This document shows positions 53,101 to 64,000 of a stretch of 64,000 nt of DNA, piece after piece. The stretch is taken from the NCBI GenBank assembly GCA_949152475.1, contig OX424561.1, forward strand, positions 28,204,481-28,268,480, written 5' to 3'. The DNA comes from Terebella lapidaria (Eukaryota > Annelida > Polychaeta > Terebellida > Terebellidae). Both the position numbers and the translations under genes were made by a program. The notes beneath the pieces were generated by a model. It made no database searches and was not told the origin of the DNA. It saw nothing but the letters and a program-made list of their open reading frames with translations. Positions within the stretch are counted from its first letter, which is position 1. Every line of letters starts with the position of its first letter.

Positions 53101-55616
53101 GATTTCTTAATATGTACGGAGGCCGTTTTGGACATTTTTCATTTTCTCGAATGTGGCCCTTTAAAATATACTTAATATACACCGACTATACATTCTGACT
53201 CCAAACCTGGGACTCCAAATCAACGCAATAGGTTCATTTTGTACCTTCATAAGCATGATAGGAGCCCTGAATTTGATGGAATTTATTTGATCCCATTTTA
53301 TACCGAACTTTAACAATGGGGTAGATTGCCAACACTTTTACATTTTTAGATACAATTCTGAAATTTGGTGAAAAATTGCGGCATCATCCCCAATTGAAAC
53401 ACACAAAATTTTAAGTTGATCTGACTGTTCAAAACAAAACTACGGTCAAAAAGCATGTTTCACTGATCATGCTGATAGATGAACTTGACTTTAGCATGTT
53501 TAGTTAGAGTCGATTTTATCAACTACCCTCTTCAGTTCATCTTCTGTTCTTGAAGGTTTTGTGGAGATCTGTATCATGCATCCTTTGGACTTGGTGAAGA
53601 CGAGATTCCAGATCCAACGGGGTCCAGAAGATCCCAATCACTATAAATCTCTGTCTGATTGCTTCAAAAAGATGTACAGAGCTGAAGGGTTGGTAAATGT
53701 ATCCATCGTAAATGTCCATTCATGCTGAATAGGTTTTGTGACAAATCGTTTACAAATTTATACTCTCGCTATATTCACAATTTTTTTAATCTGTGTCTAT
53801 AAACCAATGATGTTGATTCCAGAATGTTGTCCTTTTATAAAGGCATATTACCTCCGATCATGGCTGAGGTACCGAAAAGAGGAACCAAATTTTTCACCTT
53901 TGAGCAATACAAAAGAATATTTGCATTTGGTCAGACACCGGGTCCAATCGTGAGTATGGGAATCACAAGCAAAGTGCAGTAACTGTTCATCATGTAGCTG
54001 GCTACCCCAAGTTACAATTCATGTGTTTCGATTATTGAGGAAATAAAATTGTTTTCATTGGAGATAATTATTTTTATCATGCATATCTGACAGCTGTCCA
54101 GTTGCAAACGAAATTTTGCTTTGCAATATCTACCGGTGTCCATGATTTTCGGATGAATCCATAGATACTGAAGATACTTTACCATTATTTCTTCAGGCAC
54201 TGACTATGGCAGGGTTATGTTCAGGACTCACAGAGGCAGTAGTTGTTAACCCATTTGAAGTGGTCAAAGTAAAACTACAGGCCGAGAGAAGTAGTTTTCA
54301 GACAGTAAGTATTCATGCTTCTTCACTTCTTGAATTGATATGCCAGATGCATTACACCTCACTAAATAGACATTGTTCTTGTTCAATTTGAATTGGAGGA
54401 TCAAGTTTCCACTGCATAATAGTACATACTCTAACATTTTTTTGTCAGAAGTATTGTGCTTTATGAATTATAATGATATTTATTTCCAGCAAAAATCAAC
54501 AATGGCTACAGCACGAGAAATAATTCGGGAACACGGGTTCGGTACTCGAGGAATTAACAAAGGCATCACTGCGACATTGGGTCGTCATGGAATATTCAAT
54601 ATGGTGTATTTCGGCTTTTACCATAACATCAAAAACCTCTTTCCAGTAGCCAAGGTAAAGAAGTTTCAGGTTACAATTTTCTTGTATTTTACTTATTTTA
54701 CATATGTTATAGCCTAGATATTCAATAATATCCAGTTGTTGCATTATATTTGTAAATGCAGAGTCCTGGTGCAGATTTTTCTAGACGATTTGCTATCGGA
54801 TTCACAGCTGGCACGCTTGCCTCGTGCATTAACATCCCATTTGATGTAGCTAAGAGTCGGATACAAGGGCCGCAGCCCGTCCCTGGCGAGATAAAGTATA
54901 GGTCGTGCTCCGCTACCATAGCAACAGTGTACAGGGAGGAAGGGTAAGTGGACAGGAACTACAATTTATAAATTTACAAAAAATTTACAAAAACTCACAA
55001 AATGGAAAAAATGTCCACGATTGAAACCACAAATATTTGGACATTATCTGCAACACCAATAATCATGATAATAGTAATGATAATTAGATATGCCTGTATG
55101 TTCCAGATACCTCGCGTTATACAAAGGGCTGGTGCCTAAGATCATGAGGCTGGGGCCTGGTGAGTTTGTTGTGAAATAGCGAAGACTGGTTGAAACATCC
55201 TGTTTTGTAACATTTTTATAACATTTTCATTGATGCATGGGAGTGTCTTATGTATCAAATAGGGCTGTAATAATAATGGTATAGAAACTCTATACCCGTA
55301 TAAATTTTGGAATAAGCAAACAAGCGTCATTGTGACCTGTCAAGATCAGAGAAAAATCCATAAATCATAATTTGATCCTTTATCAAAGAGACAATTCATA
55401 TTATGTTGGTTGTCATAAGTTATAGATATTCTGATCAATTATTTTATTGTCATATTCATGTGCATTATGATGGTAATTTCAAGTTGACTACTGTCCTAAT
55501 CGATTCTATGTATGTTATGAAAAAAATTAGATGTTTATGGTTTTCTTTCTGCAGGTGGAGCGATCATGATGGTTGTATTCGAGGCTGTGTATGGAAAACT
55601 ACAAACAATATTTTAG
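50124..55616 (+). CDS. SLC25A21: Mitochondrial 2-oxodicarboxylate carrier, 8 coding exons
   Basis: An inner-membrane carrier exchanging 2-oxoadipate for 2-oxoglutarate, used in lysine, hydroxylysine and tryptophan catabolism. Coding exons: 50,124-50,190; 53,556-53,688; 53,823-53,949; 54,197-54,304; 54,490-54,654; 54,762-54,943; 55,107-55,159; 55,555-55,616. They join in frame to 298 residues (human 299) and align with the human protein throughout. The three carrier signatures are present: PLDLVK (32-37), PFEVVK (128-133) and PFDVAK (226-231). Other family blocks are VVNPFEVVK, LGRHGIFNMVYFGFY and SRIQGPQPVPGEIKYR. Introns are GT-AG. The exon 2 donor is weak (GG|GTTGGT), but it is the one that keeps frame and length. 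Intron 1 is 3.4 kb and full of inverted repeats; introns 2-7 are all under 400 bp. The first ATG has A at -3. Confidence 0.96.
50294..50837. repeat. Fold-back element in SLC25A21 intron 1 (first)
   Basis: The ends ATTAAAGCTGCTGCCTTCGAAT (50,294-50,315) and its inverted counterpart (50,815-50,837) match at most positions, and weaker similarity continues about 50 bp inward. It has no coding capacity and is MITE-like. Confidence 0.75.
50835..51706. repeat. Long-arm fold-back element in SLC25A21 intron 1 (second)
   Basis: AAGTACTAGGAACATG at the left end is inverted at 51,691-51,706. Arms continue imperfectly for about 200 bp: GATGTGA(A/G)CTC, AATATCTCTATT, and AGCT(A/C)ATTA(G/A)TATGCAAAT...GACGT recur on both sides in mirrored order. 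The element abuts the first one directly. Confidence 0.75.
51805..52321. repeat. Inverted repeat with about 58-bp arms, intron 1 (third)
   Basis: The left arm (51,805-51,863) and right arm (52,262-52,321) share ACGGTTCACC(A/G)CCTCGG, GACGATTCAC and CCAATTTT in inverted order. Most positions match. Confidence 0.8.
52329..53489. repeat. 1.16-kb fold-back element, intron 1 (fourth)
   Basis: The ends GTCAA(C/G)TTCATCTATCAG are inverted at 53,489. Arms of roughly 110-130 bp share GTGAAACA(C/T)GCTTTTTG, CCGTAGTTTTGTTTTG and ATCAACTTAAAATTTTGTGT. A second element lies inside it. Confidence 0.85.
52630..53166. repeat. Nested MITE-like element, ends CTTTAAAGGGCCACA
   Basis: Fifteen-base ends at 52,630-52,644 and 53,152-53,166 are inverted copies (14 of 15). 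The centre carries two oppositely oriented TGTGACGTCACAACGTGA motifs (near 52,871 and 52,966). It sits at the middle of the larger fold-back, consistent with insertion into it. Confidence 0.75.
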
Positions 55617-56275
55617 CAATTTGCATTTGATAATTATATTATACTCGGCTAATATTTGCTGCTATCACACAAGGATTTAAGTCGTGATTGTTTGCTATTA
55701 GCATATAATGTGCGATGGAAGTACTGACACAGAAAATATGGTATTGTTAAACTTTAAGTATTATTGCACATGATTGTGTATACATGCACATGTATAAAAA
55801 GCATTTTTGAAAAGTATTTTTGAAAAGTCGAGAGTACTCTTGCTATTCTTTGGTAAACATACAAATTGTGTGTTCAGAAACTAGATGTGGATTACATATA
55901 ATGGTAGTCATATTTGAACTGTATGATGTGTATATGCATTTGAATGTATTGCTATACAAAGGCTATGTATAGCTTTTGAGGTACGATCAGATTTTCATTA
56001 ATTATTCAGTGTATGACTCGCATACATGTATGTATGCGAAACAATTTTATGAATGCATTATCACTTCGAATACCTCATAAGACTGGATTGGTGTTGTGTG
56101 GGTCATTAAGAAATTGTACTATATACTTTTCACGCATTTATCTCGATATTACACTGTAATGATGTGATAGAGAGTATTTCTGAATGCTTCTCAGTACAAC
56201 GATCGTCTCTAAATTGTGCCTTGGAAACTAAGTGATCATAATGTATATAATAAAATGTCACTATGTTTGTATACT
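55617..56275 (+). other. Probable 3' UTR of SLC25A21
   Basis: AT-rich sequence after the TAG, ending near an AATAAA at 56,249-56,254 that is followed by a T/GT-rich stretch. A second AATAAA at 57,285-57,290 could serve a longer transcript. Confidence 0.5.
56249..56254 (+). terminator. SLC25A21: Polyadenylation signal AATAAA
   Basis: A canonical hexamer 632 bp after the stop codon, with a GT-rich element just downstream. Confidence 0.5.
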
Positions 56276-57970
56276 GTGCTCTATTTATGTCTTTTGTGTT
56301 AGAATTTTAAACTTCACTGGTACCATGGGTACCATGATATTTCTGTGATGACCATGTACAGTTCTAATATTGTACTAAATATCTACATAGATCTGGTTGA
56401 ATAACTGTTATTAAATTCCTTCATTTTTGTAACCCATGTTCATGTACTCTAGTGTTGTGAATCGAAATTTGCCTGAGAAAACGTGATACCGATAAGGTAC
56501 CGGTAAGACATTTTCGGTTATTAACATGTATGCAATTTAGACATATATATGTAAACATGTGGCAAACATTTATTGACAATAGATTGGTATTATGAATTTT
56601 GAGATATTTTCCGCGTTGCTTTAGAAAAGACTGCTTTTTAATCCTGTATCATGTACCGTCATATGTTTCATCATATCTTGCATTATATATATACATTGTA
56701 CATAGTTCAGGGGATATTCTTAGTATTGTATTGATACTTATTGTGCTTTCCAACATGCAACAGATGCAGAATTCGAACAAACCATGTATTCATTATATAT
56801 TTGCCATTGTGCATGTGTGTAATTATGCTGAACTGAGAAGAATGTTGTGTCTGTAAAGTTGCTGGCAATAAGGTAATATGTGTTTTCGAATTCGGAAAAA
56901 AATAGGCAAAAATGTGAATGTAATTAGTATGCATATTCATCATGATGGTTGCTACACTTTATTCGTGATTTGAACATTATGATAATGTTACGGTACAAGG
57001 GACAAGATGCACGTGTGTCATAATGTTAAAATGTATATCGTAAAACGTATCTCATAATGTTTTCCATGATACATAGTCGCACAAAAACAATACTATATCT
57101 CGATATCCATTCACGCACTGAATATATGTAATTTAGTAATTGATAATTTTGTAATATGCATATAAAAAGTACGTGTAAATATCAGACCTGAGTTATGGAA
57201 GAAATATATGTCCGAAATTTAGGTGAACAAATGATGTAATTAAAGAGCATTTAATTATCTCAGAAATAGTTAATTATAAAGAGAAATAAATGTTACATTT
57301 CAAGTATGTGTAATATGACTCAGAGTTTATTCTCATTCAATTCCAATACCAAAAATTTGGACATTTTTATTTTAAACCAAACATATTTAATTTCTCATCT
57401 TTATGTAATGGAAATTTTATGGTCAAATCACAAATGCATTATGATTTGCGGTAGTACTGTATGTACCGGGGCAATGGGGGGTTACACACTGACATATGGT
57501 CGCTCAATTTATCAGTGCATATAACCACACTATATTATAGGTAGCTGACAATAAATGTACTGATGGTGGTTTTAAGGACACGCGCATGTCCCATGTGGGT
57601 CTTGTAGTAGAATTCTGAGCCGGCGCGAGGCAGTCAGTCACCTGTCCTTCATGTAGTTGAACAGCCGGTGTGCGATTCACACGGTGTAAAGCAAAAACAT
57701 GGTTCACAAGCCACGCTAGGTTGGATGGATGGACGGACAATTCATCTCATAAGTATAAGACTGTGCCTGTATCGCGACCACGATATAATGTGGGGCACTC
57801 GCGTGTGAGTTACCGCGAGATGAGCTCGATGGCTCCATTTCCTAATCAAACACAATTGGGTGATAAGATCTAATCGATATGTAATCATCGTGACTTTGAT
57901 CAGCCAATCGTTTTGGACACGTGGTTTGCGTTTGCTTTTGAGAGTGGATTTTTTCCCCCGATTTCGCGTT
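56276..57970. other. Intergenic stretch
   Basis: No gene found. The first kilobase is very AT-rich. From about 57,560 the base composition becomes more balanced toward the TATA box of the next exon. Confidence 0.5.
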
Positions 57971-57978
57971 TATAAATA
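57971..57978 (+). promoter_or_regulatory. TATA box TATAAATA
   Basis: A good TATA match 146 bp upstream of the ATG of the following exon, implying a transcription start near 58,000. The resulting leader would contain several upstream ATGs (58,020-58,065), each soon closed. Confidence 0.55.
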
Positions 57979-58116
57979 GCGGTGTCAAGACAGCGGATGG
58001 TTATGATACTTACAGGAATTGTACCTGTCCATGGGACCGATGGATGTAATGTTCATGGGATGACATAACGGCTGGATATTCTCTGCGCTAGAGTGATACA
58101 AGTATACGGAGACAAC

Positions 58117-58194
58117 ATGGCGCACTGGTGCTTGAAGAAGCTTGATTATGACCAACTAGACCCGTTGGCTAAACCCGTGCCTCAGGTTGAAAGA
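58117..58194 (+). CDS. First coding exon A of an unidentified gene (partial)
   Basis: The ATG has an excellent context (AACATGG), followed by 26 codons and a GTGAGT donor in phase 0. The peptide has WC at 4-5, DYD at 10-12, LD at 14-15 and KPVPQ at 19-23. I do not recognise the family. It is called a real exon because a second exon 5.3 kb downstream encodes a peptide of identical length with 14 of 26 residues the same, and also ends in a phase-0 donor. No matching second exon was found in the window, so the rest either lies past 64,000 or is too short to see. A TATA box precedes it. Confidence 0.6.
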
Positions 58195-58966
58195 GTGAGT
58201 ATAGAAAATAGTTATATCGATCAGGTTTGTGGAAATGTGACTTTAATGAAAATATAGGCTCCGTACACTCGAAAAGCTTATATGCTTCGATATTGAATTT
58301 GATGGTACAGGATACATATATTGCCCGCTGCATCACCCCGCAATGTCTGCACTTTATGCTGTTGTCCGCTGAGCAGGTCAGCAAGTCGCTTCCGGGAATC
58401 CCAGTGTGGATTGCATCTTTCCATTGCTGTATATTCCGTAATTCCGGACTGGGTTGTATGGGGAAAGTCCTTTCCTGGGAAAGAACTGTGCCAAAATTGT
58501 CCTCGTTCTTTTTGTGATGGCTGCTCTGGGTTTTTTACCCGGATTTCGGTAATGTCCCATGATATCAATTCATTGCATTTTCTTTTCAACATTACATTGA
58601 CATTACATCACAGTATGTACACGTAAGTCATATGTACGCGGCACATACATGTTTACAGGGATATTGGTGTCCAAGTTATATACTTCGATATAACCCCCTT
58701 TTGAAGGTGCAATGCGTTGGCCAAAAAACATCACGATATAGTTGCATTCTACAGGGCGTCTTGAACCGTTTCCAACTATAGGATGGGGCGTTAAAAACAT
58801 CAATAACAATCCTGCATCACCTAGATTGTTATATGAGGTGTCCCGAAGTTACCTACTCAAGGATAAGTGTGTGAGTTTTTTCCCCTCGCGTCATTCAGAA
58901 GTAGCTATATGTAATTAGGCATCCCGATTGAAAATCGGGAGGCCTTATGTTTTTGTCTGTTTTTTT

Positions 58967-59016
<50 letters not shown>

Positions 59017-62000
59017 CTTCCGCCGTTCGGTTTCCGGATCATAACTCTTGAACGCCTTAATCTATCTTTCCGAAATTTTCACAGCTCATCCGAAATACTT
59101 TGCTCCTAACCCCTATTGTTTTTCGTCGAGACCCGAAATCCAAGATGGCCGCCAGCGGCCATTTTGGAAAAAAAAATCGGGCGATTCCTGTCAATGTCAT
59201 AATTTGATTCAGGCAATTTCCAGGGGGAAAAAATTTTTTGGGTGTATTTTTTTTTGGACTTAGAATTTTTCCCTCACCTGCCCCCATGCAGATGTAATAC
59301 TGTGACTGAGCCATGCTACTGTATTCACTGACTGCAGCCTGCATGTCCAGCATGAGGCTAGGCTCTGCCCTCTCAGCCAGTGCAGTATATGAGAGCCCTG
59401 CTCAGTAATGCCTGTGATAAGGCAATACCCCCCCCCCCCTCTCCCTCCCCCACCTCCACTGTCAGCCAGTCTAATCTGCATATGAATGTAGCAATGTATC
59501 AGTGACTTGTATGCACTGCCCCTCTTCCCCCCCCCCCCTCTCCTGTCCCCTCACCCCAGTTTACTATACTAACACCAACAAGTTGGAACAATGCCCTCCT
59601 TCCCTTTCTAAAGAAAACAATAGGTGGTTATATAATGATGACCCAAACTGAAGATAACAGCTTTGAAGGTCTGCCTGGGCCTTGCTTGCCGGTCAATTGT
59701 TCATTGTATTCAGTTAAAACAGCACTGTGTTTATCTGGATGAAACTACATGCATTGTTTTGTTTTCTAGCTGTATTTCACATGCAGTGACCAAATTATCA
59801 TTGTTTTACTTAGTCAGAACCCAGAATAATTTCCTTTTTGCTTGTATTATGAATGTCTGTCATGTCTGTACATTTAATACCTATTGAGATTAAAACAAAT
59901 ATCTGATGGACATTTGTCTAGTGAGCAACTGCTATAATTTGAACTCTCACTCCCACCTGTGTTCAATAATCCTGGTATATGTATTATAATAACAGTCAAG
60001 TTTCACCATTAGAAAAGAAAAGAAAAATTGGGGGATGCCACAAAGCCTATAGGCTTTTATGTCTAGTTTTTTTCTGAACTACATGCAGTGTAGCGTTCCT
60101 AACGTGAAAGCTATTTGGCTGAGGTCAATCGAAGGTGACTGATGCGAAATAATAATAGGTCTGGTGAATGGTTTGCAATGCACCCGGTCATTCACGCATT
60201 TCTGTGAAATTAAACAGCGCTTGTTGTTGACTTTATATGGTATGCTGCCCTACTTTTCCCCGTAGTACAGCTGTCTGTTCACAGCTCAAGATTTTACTTT
60301 GAGTTTATCTTACCATTTACCAACTAATAATCACACGTTTGGCATATTTGAAATGCTCATATTAACTATGTTTGTGATGTAACTGTATTTTCCTTTACAT
60401 GTAAACATCAATTCATCCACTTCTAATCATCCTATATAAATTATAGTACAAGCAAACGCCACATCTACGAATGTTTCAGATATAATGTCAAGTACATTTC
60501 AACAAGGCTAAAGTTATTTGTTTATAATCAAATTCTACCCTTAGCTCCCCCTCACATGTCGCCTGAGTTCGCCAGCGAAATGTCCATGTACTATCGAAAT
60601 GCTTCAACAGAGTAACCCATACAGTACTTGCGGTTGATTGTCAAGGATTTAAAATAAACTGGAGCAGAGACGTGTGTGGTATTAAAAGTCTGCAAATATT
60701 TGATTTTGCTTTAGGCCATTTTGCACCCCAGCTAAAAGCGATAAAGAGTTGTGTATGCATGCCGAAACTATATAGTTCCCAATATTTTCGAGTCAAATTC
60801 AAGACTGATACCGCCCATCAACTGCCCAATCGAGTGTGATACGAAATACATGTATTTGCTTACGAGGATTTGGGACAAAATTAATGTACTCATATTTTAT
60901 CTTTGTTTCCCCGTCATACATGTATACCTGCGATAAAATAACTGCAATAGTGGCAAAGTGCAGCGTAGTTGATCGTGATCAATCCAGATTACAAGTACAT
61001 GTATGTGTATTATGTGATGTGATTAGTGGCAACGGAACAGTACATACATTTCGTGAATCAATGTTTTATATACATGTAAACCAAAACCAAAGTAATATTG
61101 TTTGTGGCTATCTGCACTTTATTGTTCGTAGAACAATGGATGCTCATATACATTTTCTACCCAGTTGGTCGTAAGGATACAATATGGATCAGAAAGTCAT
61201 GTATACGTTCGGCCAAAATCCCACCATTCTTGTACATAATATATATCAGATATTTGCATTCACAAAGAGCGAATGATTTATGGCACGAAATGAGAAAATA
61301 GCCTAGATTTTGTTACTAGGAATGTGCGAGTGCTCTTCAGTTTCATAACTGCTCCTCAGTGGGCTTCTTATCTTCATCGATAGGTGAACGACATTGGATT
61401 AATGTGCTGTGTGTGGCGCTATCATGCATAGCACTATATCTCGGATACGACTTTCAGTATATGGATAAACATCAGCACGAAATTAAACAAAAATAAACTA
61501 AACATTCCAGAATGAAATGATCAGCTGTGTTGTTATAGTATGCTGTGAAACTGAAGCGAACAAAATGCTACAAAAAAACTAAATTCAGCTTCGCCTCTAA
61601 TGAGAGTGCTCACTGGGCTACGTGACGGAATTTATCAATGCGCATGGATTCATTTGCTTCATTAAGCAGATTTGCACTCGGTGTTTTATATCAATTAAGC
61701 ATCCAGATATTAACTGTTTATCATTTGCCAGCAAATTATGATGCTCTCCAAATCGATGGCTGTTCTCTTTTCTCCAAAGATTACGGCGGAAGTTTGTAGA
61801 AATCAATAAAAATGATAAAAATCATATTTTTGGCGTTGATATTATATCGGCTCCTGGATCCAGCTGTTTCAAATAGCATGAAAGGGAAGCAAGTCCAAGT
61901 TCATCCTCTTTTTATTAAAAAGTAAAACAGTTTGCTGTTGCATCCTCCGTGTTGTTGGATACAACGAAACACACAACAAATAAGTCAATAAATCATATTT

Positions 62001-63459
62001 TTTTACAATCTAAAACCAAATTAGAATACGAGTCAATTTAACAGCATTTTGAATCAAATACATGCAGGCTTCGTGCACAATATATGTACATGTATAAAAA
62101 TGTGACATGTTTCATTTTGCGGATCACCACATGATGTACTTTCTAGCACGTGATATCGAGTTATTATTATTTCCCCCAACATATACGTGTACATGTATTC
62201 TGACAGACTGAAATGTGATACTACAATATTTTGAGTATCAGCGTCACATGAATTGTGTTCAGAACAATGCAGGGGTCTAGAATGAAAGGCCTACATGTAT
62301 GGGTCCAGACCAAACATAGTGCTCACGTGTCAAACTAACTTCAGCTAGCAAATTAATATCCACACAAAAGAAATCAGTACACGCGATTGGAAGTATACAT
62401 GTAAATTCGCAGTAGAAATTGATATTCTTGTTCACTCGAGCGAGCTCGAAAAGCACATACAAACCTATCTGTTTGGAGGTCGGGTAATAATATGTATATA
62501 CATACGCATTGCAGGATAATTTTACACATGTTTTTGCCCATGGGATGGCTCAAATTATGTACGCGTACATATAAATCGGGTATCATAACGCATCTCGGAG
62601 TATATAGTACTCGAAGTTTAGTATTCAGGTTTCAATGAATAAATATTTTTGTTGGGGTTTTATATTACTTCGAGTTTTGCCATTAAAAGGTTTTTGTTGG
62701 AAGATCTATTCAGTCCATATAAACTTTTATACAGTTGGCCATTGTGTAAAAGGCAGCGAGCAAATAAATAATGGCTTCTATCAACGTGCTATAGACATTG
62801 AAATGATTTCCTCACATATTTGGCAGTGCCAACTACATGTATTAAAAAGCTAACTTGTGAAAACCGGACCAATATCTCAATGTACATGTACATGTATGTA
62901 CTGTATATATGCGGACCTGGATGTGCCAAACTGCTCGCATAAGGCTTCTATGGACGAATATATAACCATCTTCTTTGTACAAGCGCATCGGTCGTCGAAG
63001 TCTGAGCCAAATTTGCTGCCAAGTATCGTCTGGATCTAGCAATCAGGATATCGACAAAATCGCCGCCACTGATCCAGACACCTCATTAATTACGATAATG
63101 ATTTTTGTGCATTCGTTTTGTCAAATTGCGCATTGCCTTATGATTTACCTGTAAAAACAGGTGAATCGTTGTGTATATCAACCGGAAACCAAGCATGGAT
63201 AAACACGTGTCCAATTGTGCAAAACACATGTGCATTAATGGATGCGAATATGGAACAAATTGGAGGAATTTGGAATTACTGATCTCTCCATGATTTCCTA
63301 ATGGCCAAACGCCACAATTCGCCGAAATATCTGGGACAAAATCTATTGGCTAATACATACATAACATTGTATGCCATAAACATAAAGCTTAAGGATTTAC
63401 CAAATTGAATTGAGATATTACCAGTTTTGTGCCGTACCCAAAACGTGTTTCATATCGAA
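58195..63459. other. Interval between the twin first exons
   Basis: Probably intron, or intergenic between tandem paralogues. It contains a hairpin plus long T-tract at 58,918-59,016, pyrimidine-rich C-tracts near 59,430-59,460 and 59,526-59,540, and a dense crop of TACATGTA motifs from 60.8 to 62.9 kb. No other exon is recognised. Confidence 0.5.
58918..60080. repeat. Repeat with 12-bp hairpin, T-tract and related right end
   Basis: GGCATCCCGATT-GAA-AATCGGGAGGCC (58,918-58,944) is a 12-bp stem with one mismatch, followed by GGCCTTATGTTTTTGTCTG and a T-run (58,960-59,016, one C). Near 60,030-60,070, ATTGGGGGATGCC, a GCCTATAGGC hairpin and AGGCTTTTATGTCTAG plus a T-run echo the left end. Inside is a perfect ATGGCCGC-CA-GCGGCCAT palindrome (59,145-59,162). 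The exact boundaries and class are unknown. Confidence 0.45.
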
Positions 63460-63537
63460 ATGTCTCGTTGGTGCATGAAAGAAATGGACTATGATGGATT
63501 GGATTTGTTCAAGAAACCCGTTCCACAGCTGAAAAAA
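63460..63537 (+). CDS. First coding exon B, paralogous to exon A (partial)
   Basis: ATG plus 25 codons, ending in a perfect GTAAGT donor in phase 0. Compared with exon A, the shared residues are M1, W4, C5, K7, D10, Y11, D12, L14, D15 and K19-Q23, and several differences are conservative (L/M at 6 and 9, V/L at 24, R/K at 26). Its promoter has no obvious TATA box. It is either the start of a tandem duplicate gene or an alternative first exon sharing downstream exons with A. The continuation lies beyond the window edge. The protein family was not recognised. Confidence 0.6.
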
Positions 63538-64000
63538 GTAAGTTCTAGCGTTGTATTTTTGTCTCTATTGCGCAATGTTATAGTTCAGCAAAACTGCATA
63601 AAAATGGAGATGTACATGTGCACTTCATGATGTACAGGCAGTGTTGTTTTGAACACACGGAACATCCTTTTAGGCGGCAAAACGATCCATATATTATGGG
63701 ATGATATATAATTGGCCACACAAACCATGGATCACTGCATTTACTTGTACAAAATATTATAAACGTGAACACAGAGATAGATTAACAGTCATATTCAGTG
63801 GAAATCATGGAACATAATACATATAGGAGCCGTAATCACCGTCTCTTATTGAAACAGTGCAGTCGTAAACTACATATATGTATAAACCGTACTTCCTTCT
63901 TAATATTACATGTATGTAGTCATGGCAGATTCAAAATTCAGTGTATTATACATAGAGGCCCTATTGCGTGTCGAGTGTCGAATGTTTTGTGCGGTATCAT
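63538..64000 (+). other. Start of the intron after exon B, to window edge
   Basis: AT-rich sequence with no second exon recognised before the window ends. Confidence 0.4.

Noticed and set aside
1..64000. CRISPR arrays, operons or prokaryotic elements
   Set aside because: Spliced metazoan genes and animal repeats dominate, and no spaced identical short repeats were seen.

Overview
This is animal nuclear DNA, AT-rich and gene-poor, with spliced genes and many repeats. There is no sign of bacterial, organellar or CRISPR content. The palindrome TACATGTA is heavily over-represented and TAGGCCTA moderately so. Together with a Penelope-like retroelement and tRNA-derived SINE heads, this suggests a marine invertebrate. 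A lophotrochozoan such as a mollusc or brachiopod is my best guess, but the sequence alone does not settle the species.

Layout. Bases 1-16,566 hold no gene I can support, only simple repeats. At 16,567-17,919 (minus) lies a single-exon gene for a 450-residue bZIP transcription factor of the PAR/E4BP4/CES-2/giant group. Its upstream side (about 18,950-19,600) is richer in CpG and CCAAT motifs and carries one TTACGTAA and two TTGCGCAA palindromes, the DNA sites typical of PAR and C/EBP bZIP proteins. At 24,850-27,086 (minus) sits a Penelope-like element with reverse transcriptase, Cys motif and GIY-YIG endonuclease. It is broken by one in-frame TGA and flanked by identical 40-bp direct repeats. 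Just beyond it are two 465-bp direct repeats, differing at one base, 856 bp apart. The stretch from 28.9 to 45.2 kb has no recognisable gene. It contains a degenerate tandem array near 30.3-30.9 kb and a GC-richer island near 34.6-35.5 kb.

The right third is the gene-bearing part. MRPS12 (mitochondrial ribosomal protein uS12m, minus, 45,183-45,653) is complete in one exon, with a tRNA-derived SINE head just upstream. A cluster of hairpin-forming inverted repeats follows at 46.8-47.3 kb. SLC25A21 (mitochondrial 2-oxodicarboxylate carrier, plus, 50,124-55,616) can be rebuilt exon by exon: eight coding exons give 298 residues. Its 3.4-kb first intron is almost wholly made of abutting or nested fold-back elements. 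Two short first exons at 58,117 and 63,460 (plus) encode related 26-residue N-termini of an unidentified family. They are either tandem paralogues or alternative first exons of a gene that continues past the window.

Two products, MRPS12 and SLC25A21, act in mitochondria (translation, and 2-oxoadipate transport in lysine and tryptophan breakdown). Nothing suggests they are co-regulated. All coordinates, splice junctions and repeat comparisons were read by eye.
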